Positions 42,795 through 51,382 of a DNA stretch of 64,000 bases are shown in pieces. Position numbers and translations under genes: made by a program. The notes below the pieces were generated by a model that had not been told where the DNA came from, ran no database searches, and saw only the letters and a list, made by a program, of their open reading frames with translations. This stretch comes from Bacteroidota bacterium (GTDB taxonomy: Bacteria > Bacteroidota > Bacteroidia > B-17B0 > Aurantibacillaceae), in contig JAUXZS010000024.1 in NCBI GenBank assembly GCA_030692515.1, forward strand, positions 248,001 to 312,000. Reading direction: 5' to 3'. Numbering within the stretch: the first letter of the stretch is position 1; every line of letters begins with the position of its first letter.

Positions 42795-45278
42795 TTATTT
42801 CTTAAAACTTCGCCCCTTTGCAACTGCGGGAGCTGTCCATGGATCATCAGGCCAGGAATGTTTTGGGTAACGACGTTGCAATTCCTTTTTAACTTCGAAA
42901 TATAAATTATTCCAAAAACTTTTTAAGTCTGAAGTAACTTGCACAGGCTTATACCCCGGAGATAATAAATGCATTACTACTTTTGTTTTTCCATTATTAA
43001 TGATTGGTGTATCGCTCAAACCAAAAACTTCTTGTAACCGAACTGATAAAACGGGTATAGCCCCATTAGAAAAATAATTAATACTAATAGTTGACCCACT
43101 TGGCACTTCTATCTTTTGAGGAGCTAATACATCTAAGAGCTGTTGCTTTTCCCATTCTAAAGAATGATACAAAGCATCAGCAAGATTTATTTTCTTTAGG
43201 TCTTCGGGTTTTTTCAAAGATTTTAAATAAGGTCCTAACCAAATTTTATTTGAATTTAATAATTCACTAGTAGAAACATCAGGCCAATTTTCATCGGGAT
43301 TCCATATTCCTAAACTTAAAATTCGATTTTGAAGTTGTATCATCTTTTCATCAAAATTCAAAATAGCTTCTCCTTCTGTTTTTATTGCATTTGAAATGGC
43401 TTCAGCAATAAGCTCTTCATTTGCCAGAGTTAAAGGTTTTGATTGTAAAACCAAACTTCCAATTTTTAATTCTTTAGTTGCTAAAATTCCACCTTTACGA
43501 GTATCCCAAACTATTGTCTCCTGTTCTTTTACAATTGGCAAAAGGTCCTTAGGGTTTAAAGGAGCTGCTAAAAATATTTTCCCTAAACCATCTCTCAAAT
43601 CCATATTTGCAACCGCTAACCATGGCTCATGAGACAAATCATCTTTATGACCAACCATTGCATATTTGCCATTAGCTAATTGAAATTGCGCATTGTTTCC
43701 TGGCCTTGCAAACGCAATGCGCTCGGGATAGGCATAAGCTAATAACAATCCTGTTTCAAATACTTCTACAAAACCATTGTCAACATCCACTTTTAAAAGT
43801 TTACGATAAGAAGATGCAATTTTTTCAATTCTAGCAAAACGCCCTAAACTATTATTCATTCTTGCCCTCCGTAAAGCTTCAATACGTAAGTTAATATCTA
43901 TGCCGCTTTCTCTAGGTAAAGGATCTCGTTCTTCTAAAATAGCTGCAATGTCAGTAGCCAATTTTATACTATTATCGTCGCTCGCCATTATAAGCATGTG
44001 TGCAATACGCGGATGACAGGCCATCCTATGAATTTGTTTACCATGTTCGGTAATACGATTATTATCTAAGGCATTTATTTGATGTAAAGTTTCGATAGCC
44101 TGTGCTAAAGCAATTTTTGGTGGTGGAGTTAACCATGTTAAGGACTGAATATTGTTAACACCCCATTGTGCCATATCTAAAACTAATGATGATAAATCTG
44201 CCTCCATTATTTCAGGAATTCGATGCTCTAATAATCTTGAATGAGTCGCTTGTGTCCACATACGATAACAAACGCCGCTGCTCAATCTTCCGGCGCGACC
44301 GGCGCGTTGATCTGCCGAGTCTTTTGATACGCGTTGCGTTTCTAATCGCGACAAACCTGATTTGGAATCAAATCTTGATGTTCGCATAAAACCACTATCA
44401 ATAACAATTCTAACGCCCTCAATTGTTAAACTAGTTTCTGCTATAGATGTTGCAAGTACAATTTTTCGTTTTCCAAATTTATTTGGCAGAATGGCAAGAA
44501 ATTGTTCTTGAGGCGATAGCTGCCCATATAAAGGATGAATACAGAAATTATTTAACTGGTTTCTTAATAGCTCATCGCATTTTTTTATCTCAGCTTCACC
44601 TGGAAGGAATACGAGTACATCTCCTTCATTTTCCTGCACTGCTTTTACTACTGTCCTAGCCGCCAATTCAGGAAGCAGTTTTTCATCCGAATCACCGCCG
44701 TAAATAATATCAACAGGAAACTGTTTCCCTTTACTTTCCGCAACCGGTGCATTTAAAAGTGAAGTCAGTTGTGGCATATTTAAAGTGGCCGACATAATCA
44801 TGATCCGTAAATCGGATCGCAAAACTTGTTGAGCTTCGCGACACAAAGCCAATGCTATATCTGCATTTAAACTACGTTCATGAAATTCATCAAAAATAAC
44901 AAGACCAACATCCTCTAATGCATTATCCCGTTGAAGCATTCTTGTAAGAATGCCCTCAGTAACAACTTCTATTCGTGTGTTGTTACTAACGCGATTTTCG
45001 AAACGGATACGATACCCTACACTTTGCCCTATCTCATCATCTAAAAGTGAAGCCATACGAGCAGCAATTGTTTTTGCAGCAAGTCTACGAGGCTCTAGCA
45101 TAATTATTTTTTTTCCATTAAGCCAAGGTTCATTCATTAAAGCCAAAGGCAATAAAGTGCTTTTACCAGCTCCAGGAGGAGCATTTACGATTAAAGTATT
45201 TTGAAGAATTAATTGTTCCCTTACAAAAGAAATAATATCAATTACCGGCAAGTTTATTTTAAAAGGGTCGAATGACAA
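42795..45278 (-). CDS. hrpB: ATP-dependent helicase HrpB
   Basis: 827 aa. Walker A APPGAGKST, DEFH box (IFDEFHERS), SAT motif (IMSATLN), and QRAGRAGR in the second RecA domain match DEAH-box helicases, and the C-terminal HrpB domain ends in 'RYPKHSWPDDPWTA', a HrpB hallmark. The start is a TTG at 45278; no ATG exists in frame nearby. Acts on RNA or RNA-DNA; the exact role is not settled. Confidence 0.95.
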   Translation of the reverse strand: MSFDPFKINLPVIDIISFVREQLILQNTLIVNAPPGAGKSTLLPLALMNEPWLNGKKIIMLEPRRLAAKTIAARMASLLDDEIGQSVGYRIRFENRVSNNTRIEVVTEGILTRMLQRDNALEDVGLVIFDEFHERSLNADIALALCREAQQVLRSDLRIMIMSATLNMPQLTSLLNAPVAESKGKQFPVDIIYGGDSDEKLLPELAARTVVKAVQENEGDVLVFLPGEAEIKKCDELLRNQLNNFCIHPLYGQLSPQEQFLAILPNKFGKRKIVLATSIAETSLTIEGVRIVIDSGFMRTSRFDSKSGLSRLETQRVSKDSADQRAGRAGRLSSGVCYRMWTQATHSRLLEHRIPEIMEADLSSLVLDMAQWGVNNIQSLTWLTPPPKIALAQAIETLHQINALDNNRITEHGKQIHRMACHPRIAHMLIMASDDNSIKLATDIAAILEERDPLPRESGIDINLRIEALRRARMNNSLGRFARIEKIASSYRKLLKVDVDNGFVEVFETGLLLAYAYPERIAFARPGNNAQFQLANGKYAMVGHKDDLSHEPWLAVANMDLRDGLGKIFLAAPLNPKDLLPIVKEQETIVWDTRKGGILATKELKIGSLVLQSKPLTLANEELIAEAISNAIKTEGEAILNFDEKMIQLQNRILSLGIWNPDENWPDVSTSELLNSNKIWLGPYLKSLKKPEDLKKINLADALYHSLEWEKQQLLDVLAPQKIEVPSGSTISINYFSNGAIPVLSVRLQEVFGLSDTPIINNGKTKVVMHLLSPGYKPVQVTSDLKSFWNNLYFEVKKELQRRYPKHSWPDDPWTAPAVAKGRSFKK

Positions 45279-45537
45279 GGAAAAGTATAATTTAATTTTA
45301 GTAAAGATAATGAAAAAGTAAACGTTGTTTCAGTATCAATAAAATCCAATTGTATCCAAAATAACAAAAATATTTAGTCGAACCTCAAATTCTATGTAAT
45401 CCTTACTAAGTTGGTATTCCTAAGTAAGCAATATGTTTTTAAAATGCCGTAAAGCTTAATAATATTTTATTTTTTTATAGAAAATAAATTTTTCCATTTT
45501 GAGTTTTGGTTACATCTAGGATAGTGCGGTGGCTAAG

Positions 45538-45843
45538 GGCGATTTGGAGCGAACCCGAATTTTTCGGTAGGAGGGACGTGGGCTTAGGCATTTGGCGAAA
45601 AATTCAGGTTGGCAAATCGCCTTGATTTCTTTTGTTACTTTTCTTCATCAAGGAAGAAAAGTAAGTTCTAAAAATTAAAATGATTTTTTGAAGGATTACT
45701 TTTTAATAAAAATTCCAACCGTTCTTTTGTCTTGATACAAAAGAACCAAAAAATCAAGACTCCAAACAAATTCCTTAATTTGATGTTTTAATTTTTTTCT
45801 GTCGCCTACAAACTCGCTCATTCCTCGCTCAAGCAGCGTAGGC
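45538..45843. repeat. Four-hairpin intergenic repeat element
   Basis: Four stem-loops in a row inside the gap between hrpB and the TerB gene. (1) GGCGATTTG (45538-45546) with CAAATCGCC (45613-45621), with a nested AACC/GAATTTTTCG pair and its complement. (2) TTACTTTTCTTC (45635-45646) with GAAGAAAAGTAA (45653-45664). (3) GTTCTTTTGT (45721-45730) with ACAAAAGAAC (45737-45746). (4) GCCTAC (45804-45809) with GTAGGC (45838-45843). No open frame fits. It resembles a dispersed intergenic repeat of Bacteroidota chromosomes. Confidence 0.65.
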
Positions 45844-45972
45844 TCAAGGATTTCATTATGCAGCAATACCGCTAAAATACAATGATTTGTTTATGCATAT
45901 TGAAATCTACTGTGAGAAAAAATTAAAACACAAATTCTACGGAATTTCTTTGAGGTCGGTACCTCATACCAT

Positions 45973-46728
45973 CTAACTCATCCCTTTATTCTTCTTAATG
46001 TTTTCGTAAGCCTCTTGTATTTTTTGAAATTTTTCTTTTGCTCCCTTTTGATATTCCTCGCCCATGTGAATTACCTTATCAGGGTGATAACGCACTACCA
46101 TTTGACGATAAGCTTTTTTAATATCTTCTTCAGTAGCGTTATTCTCTATTCCTAAAACGCGGTAATCAGAATTAACATCTCGGTAAAACATATTTTTTAC
46201 ACTTTCAAAATCTGAATTTGGGATTTCCAATAAACGCGCAATATTATTCAAAACTTTTATCTCTTCGTCTGCCACATGCCCATCTGCTTTAGCAATCCCA
46301 AATAAATAATGCAATAATTGTACACGAACTTCAACAGTCATTCGTAGTTTAATATCACCACAAATTTGGGCCAACGGAATATCTCCACCATCCAAAAAAT
46401 GCTTTAAAGTTTGTAAATGAATACTGGAAAATTGAGGTCCGAACTGTTGTGCGAAAAAAGATTTGATATATTCTAACTCTACTTTTAAAGTACGGCCGTC
46501 TGCTTTCATAACAGCTGCAGACAATGCCATGAGCATAGTTGCAAAATCTTGATTGCTTCTACCTGCATGTTGCTTATAATAATCAAAAACACTTTCGCCA
46601 TTAGCACCTTTAGCACGCGGCGAAATGAAATTATCAATAACTGAGCCAACAACAAAACCAGCTATTATACCAAAGAAATTTCTTCCTAAAAAGAAATAAC
46701 CTAAAGCCGCTAAAATAAATTTAAACAA
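45973..46728 (-). CDS. TerB plus DnaJ (DjlA-like) protein
   Basis: 251 aa from a TTG start. An N-terminal hydrophobic, Gly-rich stretch (residues 1-30) is followed by a TerB-like helical domain (KQHAGRSNQDFATMLMALSAAVMKADG). The last 65 residues are a J domain with the HPD motif (YHPDKV). This is the DjlA arrangement: a membrane-anchored co-chaperone for DnaK. The TTG start comes from the absence of any ATG in frame. Confidence 0.85.
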   Translation of the reverse strand: MFKFILAALGYFFLGRNFFGIIAGFVVGSVIDNFISPRAKGANGESVFDYYKQHAGRSNQDFATMLMALSAAVMKADGRTLKVELEYIKSFFAQQFGPQFSSIHLQTLKHFLDGGDIPLAQICGDIKLRMTVEVRVQLLHYLFGIAKADGHVADEEIKVLNNIARLLEIPNSDFESVKNMFYRDVNSDYRVLGIENNATEEDIKKAYRQMVVRYHPDKVIHMGEEYQKGAKEKFQKIQEAYENIKKNKGMS

Positions 46729-46778
46729 AGCGTTACGTTTTAATTAATAATGATTGCAAATATACAACTAAGCCTTAA

Positions 46779-47267
46779 TTATTCCTTTTCACAAGAGGTA
46801 GAATCTCCGGGAGCACAACACTCCTCAGATGGGGCTGAACATTCACTTGCAGCAGACTCTGCTGATTTGGCACTCTGATATTTAGAAAATTCAAAATAGC
46901 TTAAGAATCCAATACTTAAAATTAAGCCTAACCAAAAAACCGTTTTATTTAATTTAATTTTGCGTTTTTCTTTATCAGATGGGCCGCATTCGCAAGAATT
47001 TTCAGTAGAACAATTTGATTTGGGTAAAACATAAAGAGAATAATAAGAAACGGTAAATGAAACAGCGCTAATTGCGATTAACAATGGTTCCAGTGCATTT
47101 ACTACAGGTGAACTTGCAATGGTTGCGGAAGAAACTCCAAATAGAGAAGCTATTGGACTGGCACAAACGCCAACGCAAGCTCCACTTTTACAGCAAGATA
47201 ATAAGATGGGTGCTGCGGAAGTAAGTCCGCCAGTAATACTTGTCCAAATAGATTTTTTTCCTTTCAT
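46779..47267 (-). CDS. Cys-rich membrane protein, MerT-like
   Basis: 162 aa. The N-terminal segment has the Cys pattern LSCCKSGACVGVC close to a membrane helix, a second membrane segment lies around residues 52-75, and Cys-rich soluble parts appear in the middle and at the end (EECCAPGDSTSCEKE). The arrangement recalls mercury-transport MerT-type proteins. It is the last gene of the arsenic-type operon. A metal- or metalloid-binding role is inferred from context. Confidence 0.6.
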   Translation of the reverse strand: MKGKKSIWTSITGGLTSAAPILLSCCKSGACVGVCASPIASLFGVSSATIASSPVVNALEPLLIAISAVSFTVSYYSLYVLPKSNCSTENSCECGPSDKEKRKIKLNKTVFWLGLILSIGFLSYFEFSKYQSAKSAESAASECSAPSEECCAPGDSTSCEKE

Positions 47268-47268
47268 A

Positions 47269-47901
47269 TTATTTCAATTTTTTTAAAGTCCGTGAGCTTA
47301 CTATTGCTAAAACGCCACCAACAACCGGGGCCAAAATATATATCCAAAGATGTTCTAAATGACCCGAAACTAGGGCCGGGCCAATAGAACGTGCTGGATT
47401 CATAGAAGCACCAGTTATTGGACCCGCAAAATAGGCTTCTAAGCCAACAACTGTACCAATTATAAAAGCTGAAAAAATGAGCTTTGAACCAGAATTTAAA
47501 ATGGTTAACATTAAAATAAACATTAATAAAATTTCTATAAAAAAAGATTGGCTAGAACTTCCCGATGGCAAAGTGGAACCTAAAAAACTATTTTCGGGGA
47601 ATAGTATTTTCAAAACAAAACTAGCAGCTATAGCCCCTATTAATTGAAATATGCAATACGGTAAAACATCTTTCCATTTAAATTTATTATCGATAGCTAA
47701 ACAAATAGTAACAGCTGGATTAATATGCGAGCCGGATAATTTTCCAAATAAAACAATCATTAAAAAAACAGAAATGCCAAATGAAAAAGAAATTACAAGA
47801 TGGTTTACAAAATGAAAACCAGATTGGCTAAGCACAACAGAACCGGTTCCAAACAAAACCAAAAGAAAAGTACCGAAAAACTCAGCGAAATACTTTTTCA
47901 T
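47269..47901 (-). CDS. MIP-family channel (aquaglyceroporin, AqpS-like)
   Basis: 210 aa from ATG 47901 (a GTG at 47916 is another possibility). Both NPA motifs are present: SHINPAVT and SMNPARS. Six membrane helices. In ars operons of several bacteria, an AqpS-type channel lets arsenite leave the cell downhill after reduction of arsenate, replacing an ArsB or Acr3 pump. The gene is embedded in such an operon here. It is separated by one base from the Cys-rich gene. Confidence 0.9.
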   Translation of the reverse strand: MKKYFAEFFGTFLLVLFGTGSVVLSQSGFHFVNHLVISFSFGISVFLMIVLFGKLSGSHINPAVTICLAIDNKFKWKDVLPYCIFQLIGAIAASFVLKILFPENSFLGSTLPSGSSSQSFFIEILLMFILMLTILNSGSKLIFSAFIIGTVVGLEAYFAGPITGASMNPARSIGPALVSGHLEHLWIYILAPVVGGVLAIVSSRTLKKLK

Positions 47902-47931
47902 ATTTTCATGAAACACTAAATTATGTTTAAT

Positions 47932-48558
47932 TTAAATAGAAGTACTGATTTTTTTAAAACTACAAAAAATAAAATTTTGTATAGTATTAAAGGGAGTTTG
48001 ATGATCGACCGTAACACATTTAATTTTTTTGAAAAATTGACTCAGTCTTTCAGAAATCGAAACTTCTGAATATTGCTTTATTTCTATTCCACTGCATTTA
48101 GTTGGGCCGGTTTCAGAGAATGTCCCAACAACTAAAACACCATTTAAGTTAAGATAATTTTTTATTGTATCAATATAATTTTTTATTTCAGTTTCTTCAG
48201 TTAAAAAATGAAATGCAGCCCTATCATGCCAAAAATCATATTTTTCGGTTGGAATAAATTTAGCTGCGTCTGCTACAATCCACTTTACAGCGCTAGCTTT
48301 TTCACCCAATCTCATTTTCGCTCTTTCGAGTGCTGTTTCAGAAATATCCAATACAGTAATGTCTGAATAACCTAATTCAATTAAATGATCTACAAAAAAA
48401 CTATCTCCACCTCCAACATCTATAATCTTTGCTGATTTCGCAACATTAAACTCTTCCAAAAACTCAAGTGAAGTTGTAGGTTTAGCTTGATACCAACTAA
48501 CATCTTTTAGTTCTTTAGTTTGGTAGATATTTTCCCAATGTTTTTTTTTATTTTCCAT
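47932..48558 (-). CDS. Class I SAM-dependent methyltransferase
   Basis: 208 aa. Motif I 'IIDVGGGDSFFVDHLI', acidic D in 'ITVLDIS', and motif 'VLVVGTFSE' match Class I methyltransferases (Methyltransf_25/TAM type). The Cys quartet of ArsM is not present, so it may methylate another compound. It lies in the ars-type operon, between the arsenate-reductase-like gene and the channel. Possibly a thiol methyltransferase in detoxification; not provable from sequence. Confidence 0.75.
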   Translation of the reverse strand: MENKKKHWENIYQTKELKDVSWYQAKPTTSLEFLEEFNVAKSAKIIDVGGGDSFFVDHLIELGYSDITVLDISETALERAKMRLGEKASAVKWIVADAAKFIPTEKYDFWHDRAAFHFLTEETEIKNYIDTIKNYLNLNGVLVVGTFSETGPTKCSGIEIKQYSEVSISERLSQFFKKIKCVTVDHQTPFNTIQNFIFCSFKKISTSI

Positions 48559-48574
48559 AATTAAAATTTATTAA

Positions 48575-49198
48575 TCAGTCAATTTTTTTAATATTTATTC
48601 TTGAAAAAACATAAAATGTTTCAGTTGCAATTTGTCGGCATCGTTCATCATACATTTCATCCTGCATTGGTGTATTATCATACAACTTTGGATCATCGTA
48701 TGTTGTAGCAATGCGAATTTCAGCACCATCAATAAAAGGGCAATTTTCATCCGCATCACTGCAGGTCATAATTGCAGCAAAATCTTTTTGAGGGTTAATG
48801 GAATTATTATAAACTTTTGAAAAGCACTCTATAGGTTCTTCATTATCCCCATAAGCAACTTGATAAACCGGATTTTCATTTTCCGTTAAAGATTCGACAC
48901 TAAAACCAATTCGATTTAAGGCATTAATGGCATTTAAATTAAAAGACGTTGCTTCTGTTCCACCAGAAAAAGAATTTATATTTTTAATTTTATAATAACT
49001 GCTTGCTACATTGGCCCAAACCTGTCCAAAATGACTTCGTCTAGAATTATGAGTACAGATATAAACTAAATTAACCGGAAGGTTATTTTTAGAGATTATG
49101 TAATCAGCAATTTTTCCCAAAACTTCTTTCCGATTAGATGGAATATTAACAAATTCATTAATAATAGTGTCACAATATGCTTTTATATTAGCAAACAT
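48575..49198 (-). CDS. arsC-like: Arsenate reductase-like low-molecular-weight phosphatase
   Basis: 207 aa from ATG 49198; a longer frame to 49306 would overlap the upstream gene and adds a Lys/Trp-rich stretch that does not fit. The P-loop CTHNSRRS is the Cx5R motif of the LMW-phosphatase/ArsC fold. A second cysteine pair (CSDADENCP) further on may act as redox partner. It reduces arsenate to arsenite or removes phosphate. Bacteroidota ars operons usually contain this form next to DUF6428. Confidence 0.8.
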   Translation of the reverse strand: MFANIKAYCDTIINEFVNIPSNRKEVLGKIADYIISKNNLPVNLVYICTHNSRRSHFGQVWANVASSYYKIKNINSFSGGTEATSFNLNAINALNRIGFSVESLTENENPVYQVAYGDNEEPIECFSKVYNNSINPQKDFAAIMTCSDADENCPFIDGAEIRIATTYDDPKLYDNTPMQDEMYDERCRQIATETFYVFSRINIKKID

Positions 49199-49212
49199 AA
49201 TAATCCTTTTTA

Positions 49213-49686
49213 TTAGCAACAACCACCACCAGGGGTGCAACAACTGTTGCTTGTATTTTGTAATTCGTTTAAATTTACTTTTAATTTTTCTGCTGGAATA
49301 CCACACTTATCCGGTGCCAAACAATTGGTTTGCTTAGCGGTAAGCATAAAGTTTGCTCCATCAAAATCTAAACCAAATTTTTGAATGGTGTCGCCTTGAT
49401 ATTCAACTTCAATCTCTGCATCTTCAACCTTTAATACTTTTTCGGAAAGGGATATTATACCAGCTAATTTTTCAGGCGCTAAACGATGATCAAAATCATT
49501 AGCTTCCCATAATTGAAAATTAACAACTTTTTCATTACGAACTGTTCCTCCACAATCAATAAAGTGCTTGGTTACTTGCCCTACTTCCGTTACATGGAAA
49601 TGTTTAGGAACAATAGTTCCATTTGGTAATACAAAAATTAACTCTTTAGTATTACTTAACTGTTTTTTAAATTCTGATAATTTCAT
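49213..49686 (-). CDS. DUF6428 family protein of the arsenic operon
   Basis: 157 aa from ATG 49686. 'SEFKKQLSNTKELIFVLPNGTIVPKHFHVTEVGQVTKHFIDCGGTVRNE' matches the DUF6428 family, which is found next to arsR and arsC-like genes in Bacteroidota. The C-terminus ends in the metal-binding-like CCTPGGGCC. Function unknown; perhaps a metalloid chaperone. A second ArsR box lies right in front of it. Confidence 0.75.
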   Translation of the reverse strand: MKLSEFKKQLSNTKELIFVLPNGTIVPKHFHVTEVGQVTKHFIDCGGTVRNEKVVNFQLWEANDFDHRLAPEKLAGIISLSEKVLKVEDAEIEVEYQGDTIQKFGLDFDGANFMLTAKQTNCLAPDKCGIPAEKLKVNLNELQNTSNSCCTPGGGCC

Positions 49687-49703
49687 GATGTTTTTTTTAA
49701 TTA

Positions 49704-49719
49704 ATCGTAATATTACAAT
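49704..49719. promoter_or_regulatory. Second ArsR box (one mismatch)
   Basis: ATCGTAATATTACAAT matches the first box (ATCGTAA-NN-TTACGAT) with one mismatch in the right arm. It lies between the arsR stop and the DUF6428 start and could give the rest of the operon extra repression. Confidence 0.65.
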
Positions 49720-49734
49720 AATTGACAAAATTGT

Positions 49735-50064
49735 TTAGCAGCATTTTGATTTCTTTACATAGGATGAAAATAAAGTGCTTAAATATGATTTAGCATTTTC
49801 CCATTCCTTTTCGTCAATACAATAACAAACCTTTGCGCCTTCGGTATCTCCTTTTATTAAACCCGATTCCTTTAACTCTTTAAGATGCTGTGACACCGTG
49901 CTCTGCGACAGAGGCAAGTCATCCACAATGTCTCCGCAAATGCAAGTTTGTTTTTTAATTAGAAGCTCTAAAATTGCAATTCTGGCTGGATGCGCTAGTG
50001 CTTTTGCATAACCAGCAAGCTTGTTTTGTTTAATTGTAAACTCTTCTGTTTTAGTTGCGCCCAT
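49735..50064 (-). CDS. arsR: ArsR-family repressor
   Basis: 109 aa. The winged-helix layout is standard: 'ALAHPARIAILELLIKKQTCICGDIVDDLPLSQSTVSQHLKELKESGLIKGDTEGAKVCYCIDEKEW'. The metal-binding-like cysteines C-I-C are in the recognition helix region, as expected for arsenite or similar sensing, and the C-terminus has two more (KSKCC). It is the first gene of the operon and probably controls it through the palindromes at 50081 and 49704. Confidence 0.95.
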   Translation of the reverse strand: MGATKTEEFTIKQNKLAGYAKALAHPARIAILELLIKKQTCICGDIVDDLPLSQSTVSQHLKELKESGLIKGDTEGAKVCYCIDEKEWENAKSYLSTLFSSYVKKSKCC

Positions 50065-50080
50065 CTAATAATTCTATTAT

Positions 50081-50096
50081 ATCGTAAAATTACGAT
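50081..50096. promoter_or_regulatory. ArsR box upstream of arsR
   Basis: ATCGTAA-AA-TTACGAT is a perfect palindrome (7-base arms, 2-base centre) 17 bases upstream of the arsR start. A near-copy lies in front of the next gene. Position and sequence match ArsR autoregulation. Confidence 0.75.
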
Positions 50097-50227
50097 TAAT
50101 AATTAGTCAAATAAAATATAAAATGTTAAAAAACGAAAAAAAGGATATTAAGCTAAAACTCAAATAGATGAATTTTAAGTTAGATTAAAAAACACTGCTA
50201 AAGAAAACAAATAAGAGGGCTAAAAAA

Positions 50228-51382
50228 TTATTCTTCTGAAAAACTTCCGCTTTTAATAACAGTAAACTTATGCTTTAATTTTAAAAACCACGACTCAAAG
50301 TAATGATACGATAACCAAGCAACTAAAATAGTTAACAATATTGCTCCAGAATAAACAACTAGCTGAGAAACAAAAGAATTATCAACTTGAAATCCAATAT
50401 ATTTTAAAAACCCAATAAATGCTGCAACAACAATTAAATGATACATATATAAACCATAAGAAATATTCCCTAAGAAGATAAATAATTTATTTTCAATTTT
50501 TATAACAGACATTGTATTTAAAGAGACATTTAGAATAATAATTAAAAATAAAACAGAATACACTAAAAAAATTCCGTCTTGAATAGTAGAAGGTGTAAAG
50601 TAAATTAAAGCAATTACTGCGACAAGAGAAAAAATTAAAACAGTATTACTTAATACTTTCTGAAAATATTTTTTCTTAAAAACCATCCACGCCCCTACCC
50701 CTCCAATAGCCATACTTTCAATCTTAAACATTGCGATGAAATTTTTAAGGATCAATAAATTAGCATTTTGTGGATTCAATTTAAAAACGAATAAAACAAT
50801 AATCTTGATTGATATTAATAAAGCGATAATAATACAAAGTGTTTTTAAAATATTTTTTGAATTTTTTACAACCCATGGCCAAATTAAATAAAATTGCTCT
50901 TCGACCCCTATACTCCAAGATTGACCAATGTGAGGTATAGGTTTAAAAATGGCGAAAGCGAGGTTAGGCAACATCACTAAAAACAAAATTAAATTCAGAA
51001 TTGATAGATGGGCCTCAAATTTAGAAAAATAAGGGATGTCCATAAAATGGAAATGAGGCAATACAAAAAACCCAAGTATAGTAATTAAAAAATACAAAGG
51101 CCATATTCGCAAAATCCTCCTTAAATAAAACTTTTTTACATCAATAGTCCCTGCTTTTTCTTTCTCTTTTAAAAGTAAATAAGTAATTAAAAAACCACTT
51201 AAAACAAAAAAGAAAACTACACCTAATCCCCCTAATTCAAAGAAAATTTTATTTGCCAAATACAAACTGGGGTAACCCATTTGCCATTTAATTAATTCAA
51301 TATGCGTAACAATTACTGCAAGGGCAGCAAAAAAACGAAGTCCGTTTAAACCACTAAAATAAATATTTTTATTATCGGTCAT
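50228..51382 (-). CDS. Acyltransferase 3 family (OafA/YrhL-like) membrane protein
   Basis: 384 aa. About ten membrane helices. Typical motifs: 'GLNGLRFFAALAVIVTHI', 'FFVLSGFLITYLLL', 'SWSIGVEEQFYLIWPWVV'. These enzymes O-acetylate sugars at the cell envelope. The start overlaps the MBOAT stop by one base, so it is coupled to that gene. Part of an O-acylation cluster with two SGNH proteins and MBOAT. Confidence 0.95.
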   Translation of the reverse strand: MTDNKNIYFSGLNGLRFFAALAVIVTHIELIKWQMGYPSLYLANKIFFELGGLGVVFFFVLSGFLITYLLLKEKEKAGTIDVKKFYLRRILRIWPLYFLITILGFFVLPHFHFMDIPYFSKFEAHLSILNLILFLVMLPNLAFAIFKPIPHIGQSWSIGVEEQFYLIWPWVVKNSKNILKTLCIIIALLISIKIIVLFVFKLNPQNANLLILKNFIAMFKIESMAIGGVGAWMVFKKKYFQKVLSNTVLIFSLVAVIALIYFTPSTIQDGIFLVYSVLFLIIILNVSLNTMSVIKIENKLFIFLGNISYGLYMYHLIVVAAFIGFLKYIGFQVDNSFVSQLVVYSGAILLTILVAWLSYHYFESWFLKLKHKFTVIKSGSFSEE

